Positions 44,649 to 54,057 are shown, numbered from the stretch's first letter. The stretch is 64,000 nucleotides of DNA from Granulicella paludicola (GCF_025685545.1 NZ_JAGSYC010000026.1:62001-126000); one strand, 5' to 3'. Program-made: numbers and translations. Notes: generated by a model not told the origin, from the sequence alone.

Positions 44649-45632
44649 ATGCTGTCTCGTGTCGCTGACTCGCTTTATTGGATGAGCCGTTACCTGGAGC
44701 GTGCGGAACACACCACGCGGCTGCTCGATGTAAACCTGAACCTGATGCTCGATGAGACCAGCAACAGCGCGGATCATCGCTGGCCTCGTCTGCTGCAATC
44801 GCTGGGACGCCCTCGCCGCTTGAAATGGGAGGGCAATCCCTACACGCTCGCACATACGCTCACCTTCGATCTGACGAATCCAGCTTCGGTCGTCGCCTGC
44901 GTCATCTCGGCGCGAGAGAACGCTCGCCATATGCGCGAGCAGATCTCCACCGAGCAGTGGCACCGCCTGAATTCGCTCTATCTCGAGGTCACGCGCCCCG
45001 GCTTCAAGAAAGAGATGCAGCTCGACGCGGAGAGCTCCACAGAAGGTCCCGTCGCTTTTCTGCAGCAGGTGATGGAGGCCGTCCACCAGTTTCAAGGGGT
45101 CACGGATTCCACCATGTCTCACGGCGAGGGCTGGCACTTTATCCAGGTGGGACGCTACCTAGAGCGCGCCACCGCGACGACCTTCCTGCTGGAGGCGTAC
45201 CACGAAGATCTCTGGGCGCATCCCGATCGTGCCGTCGATGGCAACGAGTATCTCGAATGGATGGGCCTGCTCCGTAGCGCCACGGCCTTCGAGGCGTACT
45301 GTAAGGTCTACACCGCAGACCTAACGCCTGAACGTATCCTCGAATTCATCCTGCTCGACCCCGAGTTTCCCCACTCAGTGCGCTTCTCCATTGACGCCCT
45401 GCACGCCGCTCTCGGCGCTATTCAACAGCAATCCGGCAAACGTCGCGCAGACGAGGTGCAGCGCCTGGCCGGCAAGCTCAGCGCCAGTCTAGCGTTCGCG
45501 AGCATCGATGAGATTCTCGACCGGGACGTCGTTGGCTACCTGCGCCGCATTCAGCAGCAATGTAACGCTATTCACAACGAGATCTATGAGCTGTATGTGA
45601 ACTATTCAATCCAGACCGCACTGGCTGGTTAA
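44649..45632 (+). CDS. Alpha-E domain protein (DUF403)
   Basis: The 327-residue protein is helical and matches the alpha-E family from its first residues, MLSRVADSLYWMSRYLERAE. Other landmarks are ENARHMREQISTEQW, FIQVGRYLERATATTFLL and the FILLDPEFPHSVRFSIDAL segment. Duplicated YWMSRYLERAE/FIQVGRYLERA repeats suggest two similar helical halves. No enzymatic motif is known. In conserved clusters it accompanies permuted ATP-grasp proteins and transglutaminases. The ATG at 44649 has AAAGGAG eight bases upstream; the longer frame from 44340 lies within the nucleoside hydrolase gene and is rejected. Confidence 0.93.
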   Translation: MLSRVADSLYWMSRYLERAEHTTRLLDVNLNLMLDETSNSADHRWPRLLQSLGRPRRLKWEGNPYTLAHTLTFDLTNPASVVACVISARENARHMREQISTEQWHRLNSLYLEVTRPGFKKEMQLDAESSTEGPVAFLQQVMEAVHQFQGVTDSTMSHGEGWHFIQVGRYLERATATTFLLEAYHEDLWAHPDRAVDGNEYLEWMGLLRSATAFEAYCKVYTADLTPERILEFILLDPEFPHSVRFSIDALHAALGAIQQQSGKRRADEVQRLAGKLSASLAFASIDEILDRDVVGYLRRIQQQCNAIHNEIYELYVNYSIQTALAG

Positions 45633-45668
45633 CTGCACTCGCTATCTCGAAGCATCATGGAGCGCCCG

Positions 45669-46652
45669 ATGTATTACTCGATCCGCCACCTGACGAAGTT
45701 CCTTTATAAGACGCCTGTGAGTGAGAGCATCATGGAGACGCGCATGCATCCGCGCTCCGACGCCATGCAGCGCTGCCTTACCTTCCAGCTCTCTGTCAGC
45801 CCTCGCTGCCGCGTATTCAGCTATCGCGATCACCTCTCCAACCAGGTTCATCATTTCGATATCCCGGGCCAGCACGGACAGCTTGTCATCGTCGCCGAAT
45901 CGCTCGTCGAAGTTGAACCGCACATCGAGATTCCGCCATCGATGCCTGACTCCGCGTGGGATGAGCTCGATCAGCTCGTCAGCGAGGGCGACTTCTGGGA
46001 GATGCTACTGCCCAGCGAGTTCGCCACACCCACGCCCGCGCTCGAAGCCCTCGCGGATCAACTCGACCTGCGCCGCCGCGACGATCCGCTCTCCGTGCTA
46101 CATCGCCTCAACGAGCAGCTCTTCCGCTACTTTGATTACAAGCCACAGTCCACCACGGCTGACTCGCACATCGACGAGGCGCTGCTGGCGCGAGCAGGTG
46201 TATGCCAGGACTTCTCGCACATCATGATCGCGTTAGTGCGTTCGCGCCTGCGCATTCCCTGTCGCTACGTCAGCGGCTACCTGTTCCACCGCGATGAGAA
46301 GGACCGTTCCGTCGCTTCGGCTACGCACGCCTGGGTGGAAGCGTTCCTGCCCGAATACGGCTGGGTCGGCTTCGATCCCACCAACTTCCTCGTCGCTGGC
46401 GACCGACATATCCGCACCGCGATCGGCCGTGATTACGCTGACGTGCCCCCGACGCACGGTATCTTCCGCGGTCGAACGAAGAGTGAGTTGAGCGTTGCTG
46501 TACGGGTAGAGCCCAGTGAAGGCATCCCCTCTCTCGACCGCGAACTTCCGGTCCCAGAAGACTGGTCGATGCTGGTAGAAAAGGCACAGGCCGTGCCGCA
46601 GTCCCCACCCGCACTATCCAGGCGCCAGATGCAGCAGTCGCAGCAGCAGTAG
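45669..46652 (+). CDS. Transglutaminase-like cysteine protease of the ATP-grasp/alpha-E cluster
   Basis: The protein has about 327 residues from the ATG at 45669 (GGAG six bases upstream); an ATG at 45657 adds four residues. The N-terminal beta domain (YYSIRHLTKFLYKTPVSES) is typical of this branch. Numbered from the longer start, the triad is Cys183 in GVCQDFSHIMIAL, His224 in ATHAWVEAF and Asp240 in VGFDPTN. All three are present, unlike the transglutaminase-like gene at 4623. The C-terminus is Gln/Ser-rich. It is probably a cytosolic amidase or peptidase acting on whatever the ATP-grasp protein makes. A terminator follows. Confidence 0.94.
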   Translation: MYYSIRHLTKFLYKTPVSESIMETRMHPRSDAMQRCLTFQLSVSPRCRVFSYRDHLSNQVHHFDIPGQHGQLVIVAESLVEVEPHIEIPPSMPDSAWDELDQLVSEGDFWEMLLPSEFATPTPALEALADQLDLRRRDDPLSVLHRLNEQLFRYFDYKPQSTTADSHIDEALLARAGVCQDFSHIMIALVRSRLRIPCRYVSGYLFHRDEKDRSVASATHAWVEAFLPEYGWVGFDPTNFLVAGDRHIRTAIGRDYADVPPTHGIFRGRTKSELSVAVRVEPSEGIPSLDRELPVPEDWSMLVEKAQAVPQSPPALSRRQMQQSQQQ

Positions 46653-46677
46653 CTCCAAAGGATCGATCAGCAAGTCC

Positions 46678-46712
46678 AAAGGGCCAGCATCCGCAGAGAT
46701 GCTGACCCTTTT
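46678..46712 (+). terminator. Intrinsic terminator of the ATP-grasp/alpha-E/transglutaminase cluster
   Basis: A 14-bp stem with one mismatch (46678-46691 with 46698-46711) is followed by a T-run (cccttttc). It begins 26 bases after the transglutaminase stop. Confidence 0.82.
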
Positions 46713-47127
46713 CAATTTGGGCTCTTAAGCCTCAAAGTCTTCAGACGGATATTAAAATATCCATTTTCCCGTATTTTGGGACGCCCAACCATCCATGCTT
46801 CATAGTTACGTGCCCTGAAAAGCTAGAAAAGTGTATCGACCTTCGACATACCTGGCTTTTCTTGTCTTGATCGCACCTCATGCTGCTCACCAAACTCGCG
46901 TCGTCGGGCGATTCTTTGGATGCCTCCAGACTAACCGCCGCTGTTGTTTGTAAATTGCACAAAAAGCAGGCAGCTGGGGTTTTTGAAGCGTTTTGGCAGA
47001 CGAATTGCTCTCAATAAGGATGAATTCCATATCCATCGTGGCCTGCACTTGCCATTTATAAGTCAATTCAGTTGTGCACTCCCGACCGATCACACTGTCG
47101 TATTTATTTGAGGAGACATTCCCAAGC
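46713..47127 (+). promoter_or_regulatory. 415-bp AT-richer upstream region of the third Oar-like gene
   Basis: No gene is visible. The region is clearly richer in A and T than its surroundings (for example around 46745-46790 and 46960-47110) and should carry the promoter of the receptor gene. An AGGAG at 47111-47115 lies 12 bases before the ATG at 47128. No -35/-10 pair was convincing. Confidence 0.35.
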
Positions 47128-50100
47128 ATGAAAACCTGGTTGAATAAACTACTTTTTCTAACTCTCGTACTGGTCCTTTCGGCCTCTATCGTCCGCGCTC
47201 AGGACTCGTCTACCGTAGTTGGCACCGTTACCGATTCCAGTGGTGCCGTCATCCCAGGTACGGTCGTCTTGCTGACCAACCCTGCCTCGAACGTGTCACT
47301 CAAGCAGACTACCGACAAACAGGGCGGTTACCGCTTCACCAGTGTGCCAGCTCACGAGGGCTACACCATCACCTTCACCCATAACGGTTTTGCTACCCGG
47401 AAGGTTGAAAACTTTCCCGTTGAGGTCGCTACGCCCCGCACCCAGGATGTGAAGCTGGTCGCGGGCAACACGGACACAGTGGAAGTCTCCATCGGTAACT
47501 CCATCACTTTGAATACCACCGATGCCTCCATCGGCAACAACGTCGATGTCGAGCAACTCAATGAGCTACCTGTTCAGGACCGTACCAGCGGCGTGACCAC
47601 TCTCTTCAGCCTCCAGGCTGGTGTGGATTTCAATTCAGGCTCCGTCACAGGTGCCCGTATCGATCAGACCGAAGTCACCCTTGATGGCATTGACGTCAAC
47701 GACATCGCGTCTGGAGCAACCTTCGCCATCATTTCAACCGCTCCCATCGACTCCGTTCAAGAGTTCGGCGGAACAGTTGCTGGCCTTGTGCCCGCTATTG
47801 GTACTGGTAGCGGCGGTCAGTTCCAGCTCGTCACCAAGAGCGGCACAAACCACTGGCACGGTAACATCAACGAATATCATCGCGACACAACGACCGTTGC
47901 CAACTCATGGTTCAATAACCTGGATACCGTCAAGCGCACCCCGCTCATTCGTAACCAGTTCGGCGGTAACGTCGGCGGTCCTATCCTGCACGATAAGCTC
48001 TTCTTCTTCTTCGAACTGAATGACTCTCGCATCATCCAATCGAGCACGGGTGAGACCATCGTTCCCTTGGCTAACCTCTACGGAGCTAACCCCACTCTCA
48101 ACTACATCAACAATACGACCAATCCTGCTACCGGCCAGCAATGCGATTCGACTGCCCGCCTTACCACGGCACCCACCTGCATCAGCTCCTTGAATGCAGC
48201 GGCAGTGCAGGCACTCGATCCTGCTAACCTCGGCTTCAACTCCTCCGTGCTAACGTTCCTTAACGCCCGCTACCAACCCCACGCTGTGAACGACACAGGC
48301 GCGGGTGATGGGGTGAATACTGGCGGTTATCGCTTCACTGTCCCCACCCCGGACATCGACACCACCTACATTGCCAAGGTCGACTACAACCTGACCCCCA
48401 AGCAGCACGTCTTCGCGCGCGCGACCATCAACCGGCGCAATGCTATCTCCAGTCTGCCTATATTCGACACGGATCCGGTCTCTCATCCTTACATCGACCG
48501 CAGCTACGGTTATGTCGTCAGCCACATCTGGACGATTGGCAACAATAAGGTCAACCAGTTCTACTACGGCGATAACATCTCCAAGTTGAGCTTCCCAAAT
48601 GCCTACAACCCGACCGGTGCCAATGAGTATAGCTTCAGTGGCCTTGGTGGTCCCTACACGGGTACGGATGGGCAGAAGCGCCGCGTTCCCATCCCGGAGG
48701 TTCGCGACGACTTCAATTGGCAGATTGGCACGCACAGCATCACCTTCGGCGGCCTCTTCAAGTTCATCAAGACCAACAGCAATCTGATCAATAACTTCAA
48801 CTTCGCTGGTGTGGGCCTTACCGGTCCCGTGATCGGCAATGGTCTTGACGCGGCTGTACGCCCAACGAACATTAGCGGCGACAGTAACGCGCAACTCGAA
48901 TACGACAACCTTTTCACGAGCGTGCTCGGTACCATCGGTACCATTTCGTCAAACTATAACTACGCCGTCGGCGGCGCCGCGCTGGCCCAGGGGGGCGGTG
49001 GCCCGCGTGCTTACCGTTACTTCCAGACCGAAGCATACGCGGGCGATACTTGGAAGATCACTCCTAAGCTGAGCGTCAGCTACGGTGTGCGTTACCAGCT
49101 CTACACCGTACCGTACGAAGCACACGGCCAGGAGTCGATCGAGCAAACCAACTCCACGGATCACAACCACACCACGCTCGATGCCTATGTAAAGGCCCGC
49201 CTCGCCCAACAGAACGCTGGCAACACGACAAATGCTGGTCTGCCTATCTATAGCGTCATACTCGGTGGCAAAGCTAACAATGCTCAGCCCCTCTACAACC
49301 CCTCGTACAAAGACTTCGCTCCTCGCTTTGGCTTCGCCTACCACGCGGCTCCCCGCACCGTCATCAATGGCAGCGCGGGTCTCGTGTACGACCGTACGGT
49401 CATCAATGCCATCAACTTCCTGCAGGATCAGATTTCCTATCTGTTCTCGAATACGCAGGTGAATAACTTCGGTGGAGCCACCGTGGATGGATCGCTTGCG
49501 TCCACGAATGCCGCCACTGGTGGTGTTCCTCGCATCAGTGGCACGATTGCAAGCACCACGGCCGCTTTCAACACGAGCCTGATCCCGGCGCCGGCCGCTC
49601 TAGCTGTGCCGTACACACCATACCTTGATGATGCCAATGGATCCCTGAACCAAACTCCGAACACGCTTTACGGCCTTGCTTCGGGCGAAACAAACTTTAT
49701 CATCAGCCCGAACCTCAAGGATCCTTATTCTATCGCCTTCAATGCAGGCATTGAGCAGCAGTTCAATGATCACTTGTTGTTAAAGCTCAGCTATGCCGGT
49801 CGCCTTGGCCGTCGTTTGCTGGCCGATGCGGACGGTGGCCAAGTCATTGACGTGCCGGACTACACTGGCAAGTCCACCCAGACCATGGCTCAGGCATTCG
49901 CCGCTATCACCACGGAGGCTCGTGCTGGCCAAACTCTAACCCCCCAGCCATGGTTCGAAGATGTGCTGGGTAACTTCAAATCGCGCGGCAGTAAGACAGC
50001 GCTCGCCGCTGCAATGGCTGGCAACAAGATCATTCGCGGCGATATCTCGGATGCACTCCAAGCGATGGCTTATTACTCGGTGAATGCCGGCTACACCAAT

Positions 50101-50958
50101 TTCCTGCCCACAAACATCGGCATCCCCTCGCAGTTCGGTTCCAACACCTTCCTCACCAACCAGGGCAACTCAAACTACAACGCTCTGCTGCTCACCCTTG
50201 AAAAGAGCACGTCATACGGTCTGAAGTTCGACTTCAACTACACGTGGTCGCACTCGATCGACAACACGTCGCTCAGCGCGAACGGCAATGCTCTTTTCTC
50301 CAACAGCGGCTTCATCTGCGATGTGCTTCACCCCCGCGCTTGCCGTGGAAACTCGGACTTCGATGTAACGCAGATCATCACCTCGGACTTCGTGTATGCC
50401 CTGCCTTTCGGTCGCAAGCGTCAGTACATGAACCACGCTCCCGTTTGGGCTGAAGAGCTTGCTGGTGGCTGGAGCGTTTCAGGTCTGCCCACGTGGCGCA
50501 CCGGTCTCGCTGTCACCCCGTACTCCTCCGCCTACCTTGCTTCTTTCGACAACCTTGACCCCGCTATCTACATTGGCGGCAATAAGGGTGATTTGAAGAT
50601 GCACGTGAACACCGACCACAGCTCCAACATCGTCTACGGCTTTGCCGGCGGCGCTGCTGGCGCTACCAAGGTATTCAATGAGTTCCGTGGACCGGTTGGC
50701 CTCGAGTACGGCAACCGTAATTTGCTTCGCGGACCTGGCTACTTCAACTTGGATATGGGCCTCGCCAAGAGGTTCCCGATCATCCCTTCGAAGGATCTCA
50801 ACCTGATCTTCCGCGCGGATGCCTTCAATATCCTCAACCACCCGTCGTTTGGAAACCCCGGAGTCAACATCGTGAACAACGCTTCTGCCTTTGGGCAGAT
50901 CGGCGGCACGGCGAGTTCTGCGCGCGTAGGTCAGTTCTCGGCTCGTATCGAGTTCTAA
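47128..50958 (+). CDS. Large Oar-like TonB-dependent outer-membrane protein
   Basis: The 1276-residue product starts at ATG 47128 with a signal peptide MKTWLNKLLFLTLVLVLSA (cleavage near VRAQ). A carboxypeptidase-regulatory-like domain (about 28-110, GTVTDSSGAVIPGTVV) follows, then a plug-like region with LNELPVQDRTSGVTTLFSL and GGQFQLVTKSGTNHWHG. A very long barrel ends in RVGQFSARIEF. It is the largest of the three receptors in the window and shares their layout. The ligand is unknown. The longer frame from 47074 is less likely because the signal peptide begins at 47128. A two-way terminator follows. Confidence 0.92.
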   Translation: MKTWLNKLLFLTLVLVLSASIVRAQDSSTVVGTVTDSSGAVIPGTVVLLTNPASNVSLKQTTDKQGGYRFTSVPAHEGYTITFTHNGFATRKVENFPVEVATPRTQDVKLVAGNTDTVEVSIGNSITLNTTDASIGNNVDVEQLNELPVQDRTSGVTTLFSLQAGVDFNSGSVTGARIDQTEVTLDGIDVNDIASGATFAIISTAPIDSVQEFGGTVAGLVPAIGTGSGGQFQLVTKSGTNHWHGNINEYHRDTTTVANSWFNNLDTVKRTPLIRNQFGGNVGGPILHDKLFFFFELNDSRIIQSSTGETIVPLANLYGANPTLNYINNTTNPATGQQCDSTARLTTAPTCISSLNAAAVQALDPANLGFNSSVLTFLNARYQPHAVNDTGAGDGVNTGGYRFTVPTPDIDTTYIAKVDYNLTPKQHVFARATINRRNAISSLPIFDTDPVSHPYIDRSYGYVVSHIWTIGNNKVNQFYYGDNISKLSFPNAYNPTGANEYSFSGLGGPYTGTDGQKRRVPIPEVRDDFNWQIGTHSITFGGLFKFIKTNSNLINNFNFAGVGLTGPVIGNGLDAAVRPTNISGDSNAQLEYDNLFTSVLGTIGTISSNYNYAVGGAALAQGGGGPRAYRYFQTEAYAGDTWKITPKLSVSYGVRYQLYTVPYEAHGQESIEQTNSTDHNHTTLDAYVKARLAQQNAGNTTNAGLPIYSVILGGKANNAQPLYNPSYKDFAPRFGFAYHAAPRTVINGSAGLVYDRTVINAINFLQDQISYLFSNTQVNNFGGATVDGSLASTNAATGGVPRISGTIASTTAAFNTSLIPAPAALAVPYTPYLDDANGSLNQTPNTLYGLASGETNFIISPNLKDPYSIAFNAGIEQQFNDHLLLKLSYAGRLGRRLLADADGGQVIDVPDYTGKSTQTMAQAFAAITTEARAGQTLTPQPWFEDVLGNFKSRGSKTALAAAMAGNKIIRGDISDALQAMAYYSVNAGYTNFLPTNIGIPSQFGSNTFLTNQGNSNYNALLLTLEKSTSYGLKFDFNYTWSHSIDNTSLSANGNALFSNSGFICDVLHPRACRGNSDFDVTQIITSDFVYALPFGRKRQYMNHAPVWAEELAGGWSVSGLPTWRTGLAVTPYSSAYLASFDNLDPAIYIGGNKGDLKMHVNTDHSSNIVYGFAGGAAGATKVFNEFRGPVGLEYGNRNLLRGPGYFNLDMGLAKRFPIIPSKDLNLIFRADAFNILNHPSFGNPGVNIVNNASAFGQIGGTASSARVGQFSARIEF

Positions 50959-50972
50959 CGCTAACGACAACA

Positions 50973-51006
50973 AACGGCCCTCGGTGGATATCCACCGAGG
51001 GCCGTT
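50973..51006. terminator. Bidirectional hairpin between the Oar-like gene and the DprE2-like gene
   Basis: A 34-base perfect palindrome (17 + 17) starts 14 bases after the receptor stop and is followed by ctcttt. It lies between convergent genes and can serve both. Confidence 0.85.
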
Positions 51007-51047
51007 CTCTTTGTACTGCGCAAAGCTCTCCGCTTCGAACGCTGGTC

Positions 51048-51884
51048 CTACAGATTCAGATTCTTAAATACAAACTCCGGAATGTGCGTAATCACGCCCA
51101 TGATGATTCGCCAGATGCCGGGCACGTAGACTACATCCGTTCCCTTATCGATGGCCCTCACCAGCGTCGCGGCGACTGTCTCGACATCGGCGAACTTACT
51201 ACTGCCCTTCATACCTTCAGTCATCGCCGTCTGCACCGGGCCTGGCTTAATCGTCATCACCGACACGCCTTCGCGGTCGATGCGATTGCGCAGGCCATCG
51301 ACGTACGCGCTCAGACCTGCCTTCGACGAGCCGTATACGTAGTTCGATTTGCGGCCTCGATCTCCCGCAACCGACGACAGTACAGCCAGTGTTCCATGGT
51401 GCCGCTGCGCGCAGTAGCCTGCGAGCCACGTAAGCAGGCTCACCACTGACACAAAGTTAGTCTGCAGAATCTTCTGCGCCTCAGCGAAGCTATGTTCTGC
51501 TTCGGTAGCATCGCCGAGCACGCCGAGTGCGATAAACACCACATCGAGTCCTCCGAGCGCATTCACCGCATGGGAGAGCACCTCGGCATGACGCGAACAA
51601 TCATCGAGATCGACTGCGGTCGTGTCCACGAAGCTCGCGCCACGCACGCTCAAATCGGCAGCGACGGCATTCAGTTTGTCTGCGCTGCGGCCGACGAGGA
51701 ACAGTTTGTCACCACGCGCAGCCCACAGCCGACAGGTCGCTTCAGCAATGCCAGAGGTCGCCCCCAGCACGAGGATGCGCCGTTGGCCGTCCGGTTGTGA
51801 AGACGCTGCCTCACCCTCGGACTCCGGCACATAACGCAGCGCGAGTTGCGGCTCCGATTTTTGCAGCTTCGGATCAAAGCTCAT
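51048..51884 (-). CDS. SDR oxidoreductase, DprE2-like
   Basis: The 278-residue product is an SDR with the cofactor motif LGATSGIAEATC and the catalytic region LSSVAGDRGRKSNYVYGSSK, which matches the DprE2 branch (decaprenylphosphoryl-2-keto-ribose reductase) better than ordinary SDRs. The C-terminal VYVPGIWRIIMGVITHIPEF is hydrophobic, as in that branch. It would reduce the keto intermediate made by the DprE1-like partner. The ATG at 51884 overlaps the DprE1-like stop by 4 bp (ATGA), so the two are coupled. Longer frames upstream lie inside the previous gene. Confidence 0.87.
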   Translation of the reverse strand: MSFDPKLQKSEPQLALRYVPESEGEAASSQPDGQRRILVLGATSGIAEATCRLWAARGDKLFLVGRSADKLNAVAADLSVRGASFVDTTAVDLDDCSRHAEVLSHAVNALGGLDVVFIALGVLGDATEAEHSFAEAQKILQTNFVSVVSLLTWLAGYCAQRHHGTLAVLSSVAGDRGRKSNYVYGSSKAGLSAYVDGLRNRIDREGVSVMTIKPGPVQTAMTEGMKGSSKFADVETVAATLVRAIDKGTDVVYVPGIWRIIMGVITHIPEFVFKNLNL

Positions 51885-53233
51885 CGCGCACCTCCATCGG
51901 CACCTACGACGCGCTCCCAGAATCCCGAGGTCAACGCCGGGTCTTTGTAGCGCGCTAGCTTTTCCCACTGAGGATAGAAGGCCTGGAACTGGGGCGCAGT
52001 CATGCGCGCGTCTTTGGCTGGATAGAGACGTCCGCCAAACTCCTGCGTCATGGAGGCGAGTCGATCAAACAGGGCGAAGCTCTTCTCTGGCTTGATCGGG
52101 AAATCGAGCGCGAGCGTGATGCCAGGCTTCGGGAAGCTCATCAGCCCCGGCGACTCCACCTCACCGAACACCTTCAACACGGCGAGGAAGCTGGCGAGGC
52201 CGGACTTCGCGACTTCCTGTAGACACGCGATGGTCCCCTCGCGCGCATGCTCCCACGGGATCACGTACTGGAACTGCAGCAGACCGCGCTTGCCGTACAT
52301 GCGGTTCCAGTGCTGTGCAATGTCCAGCGGATAGAAGAAGGGCTCGTAGTCCTGCAATGCACTCACACGCTGCTTCATCTGTTTGTGGAAGTACAACGTG
52401 TTGAATGCGCCCACCGTGTAGCGGTTGAGCGCAAAGCCCGGCAGCTCGAACGGGAAGACGAGCTTCGGCTTCGGCGAGGGCTTCAGCGCCGCAGGCACCT
52501 GCGAGTGGTCGCCCTGCATGAAGACCCCGCGCATGAAGTTTTTGCCTGTCGAGGTGACATCGATCCAGCTCACGGTGTACTCGATGTGCGCCGCCTGCTG
52601 CGTCAGCGAAAGGAACTCGTCGATACCGTGAAACTGTATGCCCTGAAAGTCGATCCTGCGGCTCACGATCGGTTTCAGTCTCAATTGAGCCCACGTTATG
52701 ACGCCGGTCAGTCCTAAGCCACCGATCGTGGCAGCGTAATAATCGGGATTATCTGTCCGAGAACAGTGCATCTGCTCGCCGTCCGATCGGACCAACTCAA
52801 ACTGAGTTACATGGTTGCCGAAGGTGCCCGCGAGATGATGGTTTTTGCCGTGGATGTCGTTTGCGATCGCGCCGCCAAGCGTTACATACTTCGTGCCCGG
52901 CGTCACCGGCAGAAAGTAGCCGCGCGGCACGGCGAAGTCCAGAATTTGCGCGAGCGTGATGCCAGCCTCTGCTGTCAACAAACCCGTCTCAGCATCGAAA
53001 CCCAGCAGGCGATTCATCGATGTCGTAGGCAGCAGCGTGCCTTCATTCAACAGGCACACATCACCATAGCTTCGGCCCATACCCACAGCGAGCGCTCCGG
53101 AGTGAGCTCCCTCAAGAACAGCGGGAAAGTCGCCCTGCCAGTGCAACGGCTTCAACGTGGCGTCATAAGACGGATAGCGCCCCCACGACTCAAACGGAGG
53201 TTTCACCGGGCCTGCTTCTTGCTCAAACGACAT
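51881..53233 (-). CDS. FAD-linked oxidase, DprE1-like
   Basis: The 450-residue product has the VAO-type FAD domain: AVGMGRSYGDVCL near 49-61 and GTKYVTLGGAIANDIHGKNH (113-132), with SWGRYP near the N-terminus. The C-terminal half carries GITLALDFPIK and GGRLYPAKDARM. Against mycobacterial DprE1, Lys407 lines up with catalytic Lys418. Ala375 occupies the place of Cys387, the residue targeted by covalent benzothiazinones. DprE1 oxidises a polyprenylphosphoryl ribose, and DprE2 completes epimerisation to arabinose. The Acidobacteriota substrate is not known. The SD is poorly placed. It lies between the SDR gene and the DprE2-like gene in one operon. Confidence 0.88.
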   Translation of the reverse strand: MSFEQEAGPVKPPFESWGRYPSYDATLKPLHWQGDFPAVLEGAHSGALAVGMGRSYGDVCLLNEGTLLPTTSMNRLLGFDAETGLLTAEAGITLAQILDFAVPRGYFLPVTPGTKYVTLGGAIANDIHGKNHHLAGTFGNHVTQFELVRSDGEQMHCSRTDNPDYYAATIGGLGLTGVITWAQLRLKPIVSRRIDFQGIQFHGIDEFLSLTQQAAHIEYTVSWIDVTSTGKNFMRGVFMQGDHSQVPAALKPSPKPKLVFPFELPGFALNRYTVGAFNTLYFHKQMKQRVSALQDYEPFFYPLDIAQHWNRMYGKRGLLQFQYVIPWEHAREGTIACLQEVAKSGLASFLAVLKVFGEVESPGLMSFPKPGITLALDFPIKPEKSFALFDRLASMTQEFGGRLYPAKDARMTAPQFQAFYPQWEKLARYKDPALTSGFWERVVGADGGAR

Positions 53234-53286
53234 ACCTCAAGCATAGCTGATGCAGGTATGCCGTTCAGGCTTTGAGCTTTACGACA

Positions 53287-54057
53287 CTACGACTTGGTGA
53301 ATCTCTCGCGCATGGCCTCGTTCATACCTTGGAACATGGCGTCGAACTTGCCTTCCTGAATGCCGCGGCGGCGGGCTACGATGTTCTCCACACAGACCTC
53401 CTGCGGCGTCGGCTGCTGCTTCAGCAGCTCCATCGTCTCGGCGATGAACGCCTTCAATGGCATCGCTCGTTCGTCCTCCGCACCGTCCATCAGGTCCGTC
53501 TGCACGTAGGGCGGAATAATCTCCAGCACCTCAGTCGTGGTGTCCTTCAGCTGGTAGCGCAGCGACTGCGTATACGAATGCAGAGCTGCTTTTGTCGCGC
53601 AGTAGGTCGGCGTAAATGCCAGCGGAACAAAGGCCAGCCCCGACGACACATTGATGATCGTCGACGATTCGTGCTTGCGTAGGAGAGGGAGCAGCGCCGC
53701 CGTGAGCCGGATAGGTCCCAGCAGGTTCGTGGTGATCGTCGCTTCGGCATCATTCAGATCATCCTGCTGGTGCAGCAGGTCTTCAGCTCGCATAATGCCG
53801 GCGTTGTTGATCAGTACGTTGATCGCCGGAAACTCCGAAGCCAGCCTTCCGGCGAGCCCGTGAATTGTCCTACGATCTTCAATGTCCAGCACAAGCGACT
53901 TCATGCCCGGATTGGCGGCGACCACCTCTTCCAGCAACGGCTTGCGCCGTCCGGCGATGATGACGTGATTGCCCAGCGCGTGCAGCGCCTCGGCGAGCCC
54001 TCGGCCGATGCCGGAGCCTCCGCCGGTAATAAGTATGGTGTTGCCAGAGATCTGCAT
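53287..54057 (-). CDS. Short-chain dehydrogenase (DltE-like)
   Basis: The 256-residue product is an SDR with TGGGSGIGRGLAEALHALG, then LINNAGIM, and the catalytic NVSSGLAFVPLAFTPTYCAT with Lys after it. This fits the DltE group, whose role is unclear. It has no membrane segment. It is 53 bp upstream of the DprE1-like gene in the same direction, so the three may form one operon, but no functional link is proven. Confidence 0.88.
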   Translation of the reverse strand: MQISGNTILITGGGSGIGRGLAEALHALGNHVIIAGRRKPLLEEVVAANPGMKSLVLDIEDRRTIHGLAGRLASEFPAINVLINNAGIMRAEDLLHQQDDLNDAEATITTNLLGPIRLTAALLPLLRKHESSTIINVSSGLAFVPLAFTPTYCATKAALHSYTQSLRYQLKDTTTEVLEIIPPYVQTDLMDGAEDERAMPLKAFIAETMELLKQQPTPQEVCVENIVARRRGIQEGKFDAMFQGMNEAMRERFTKS

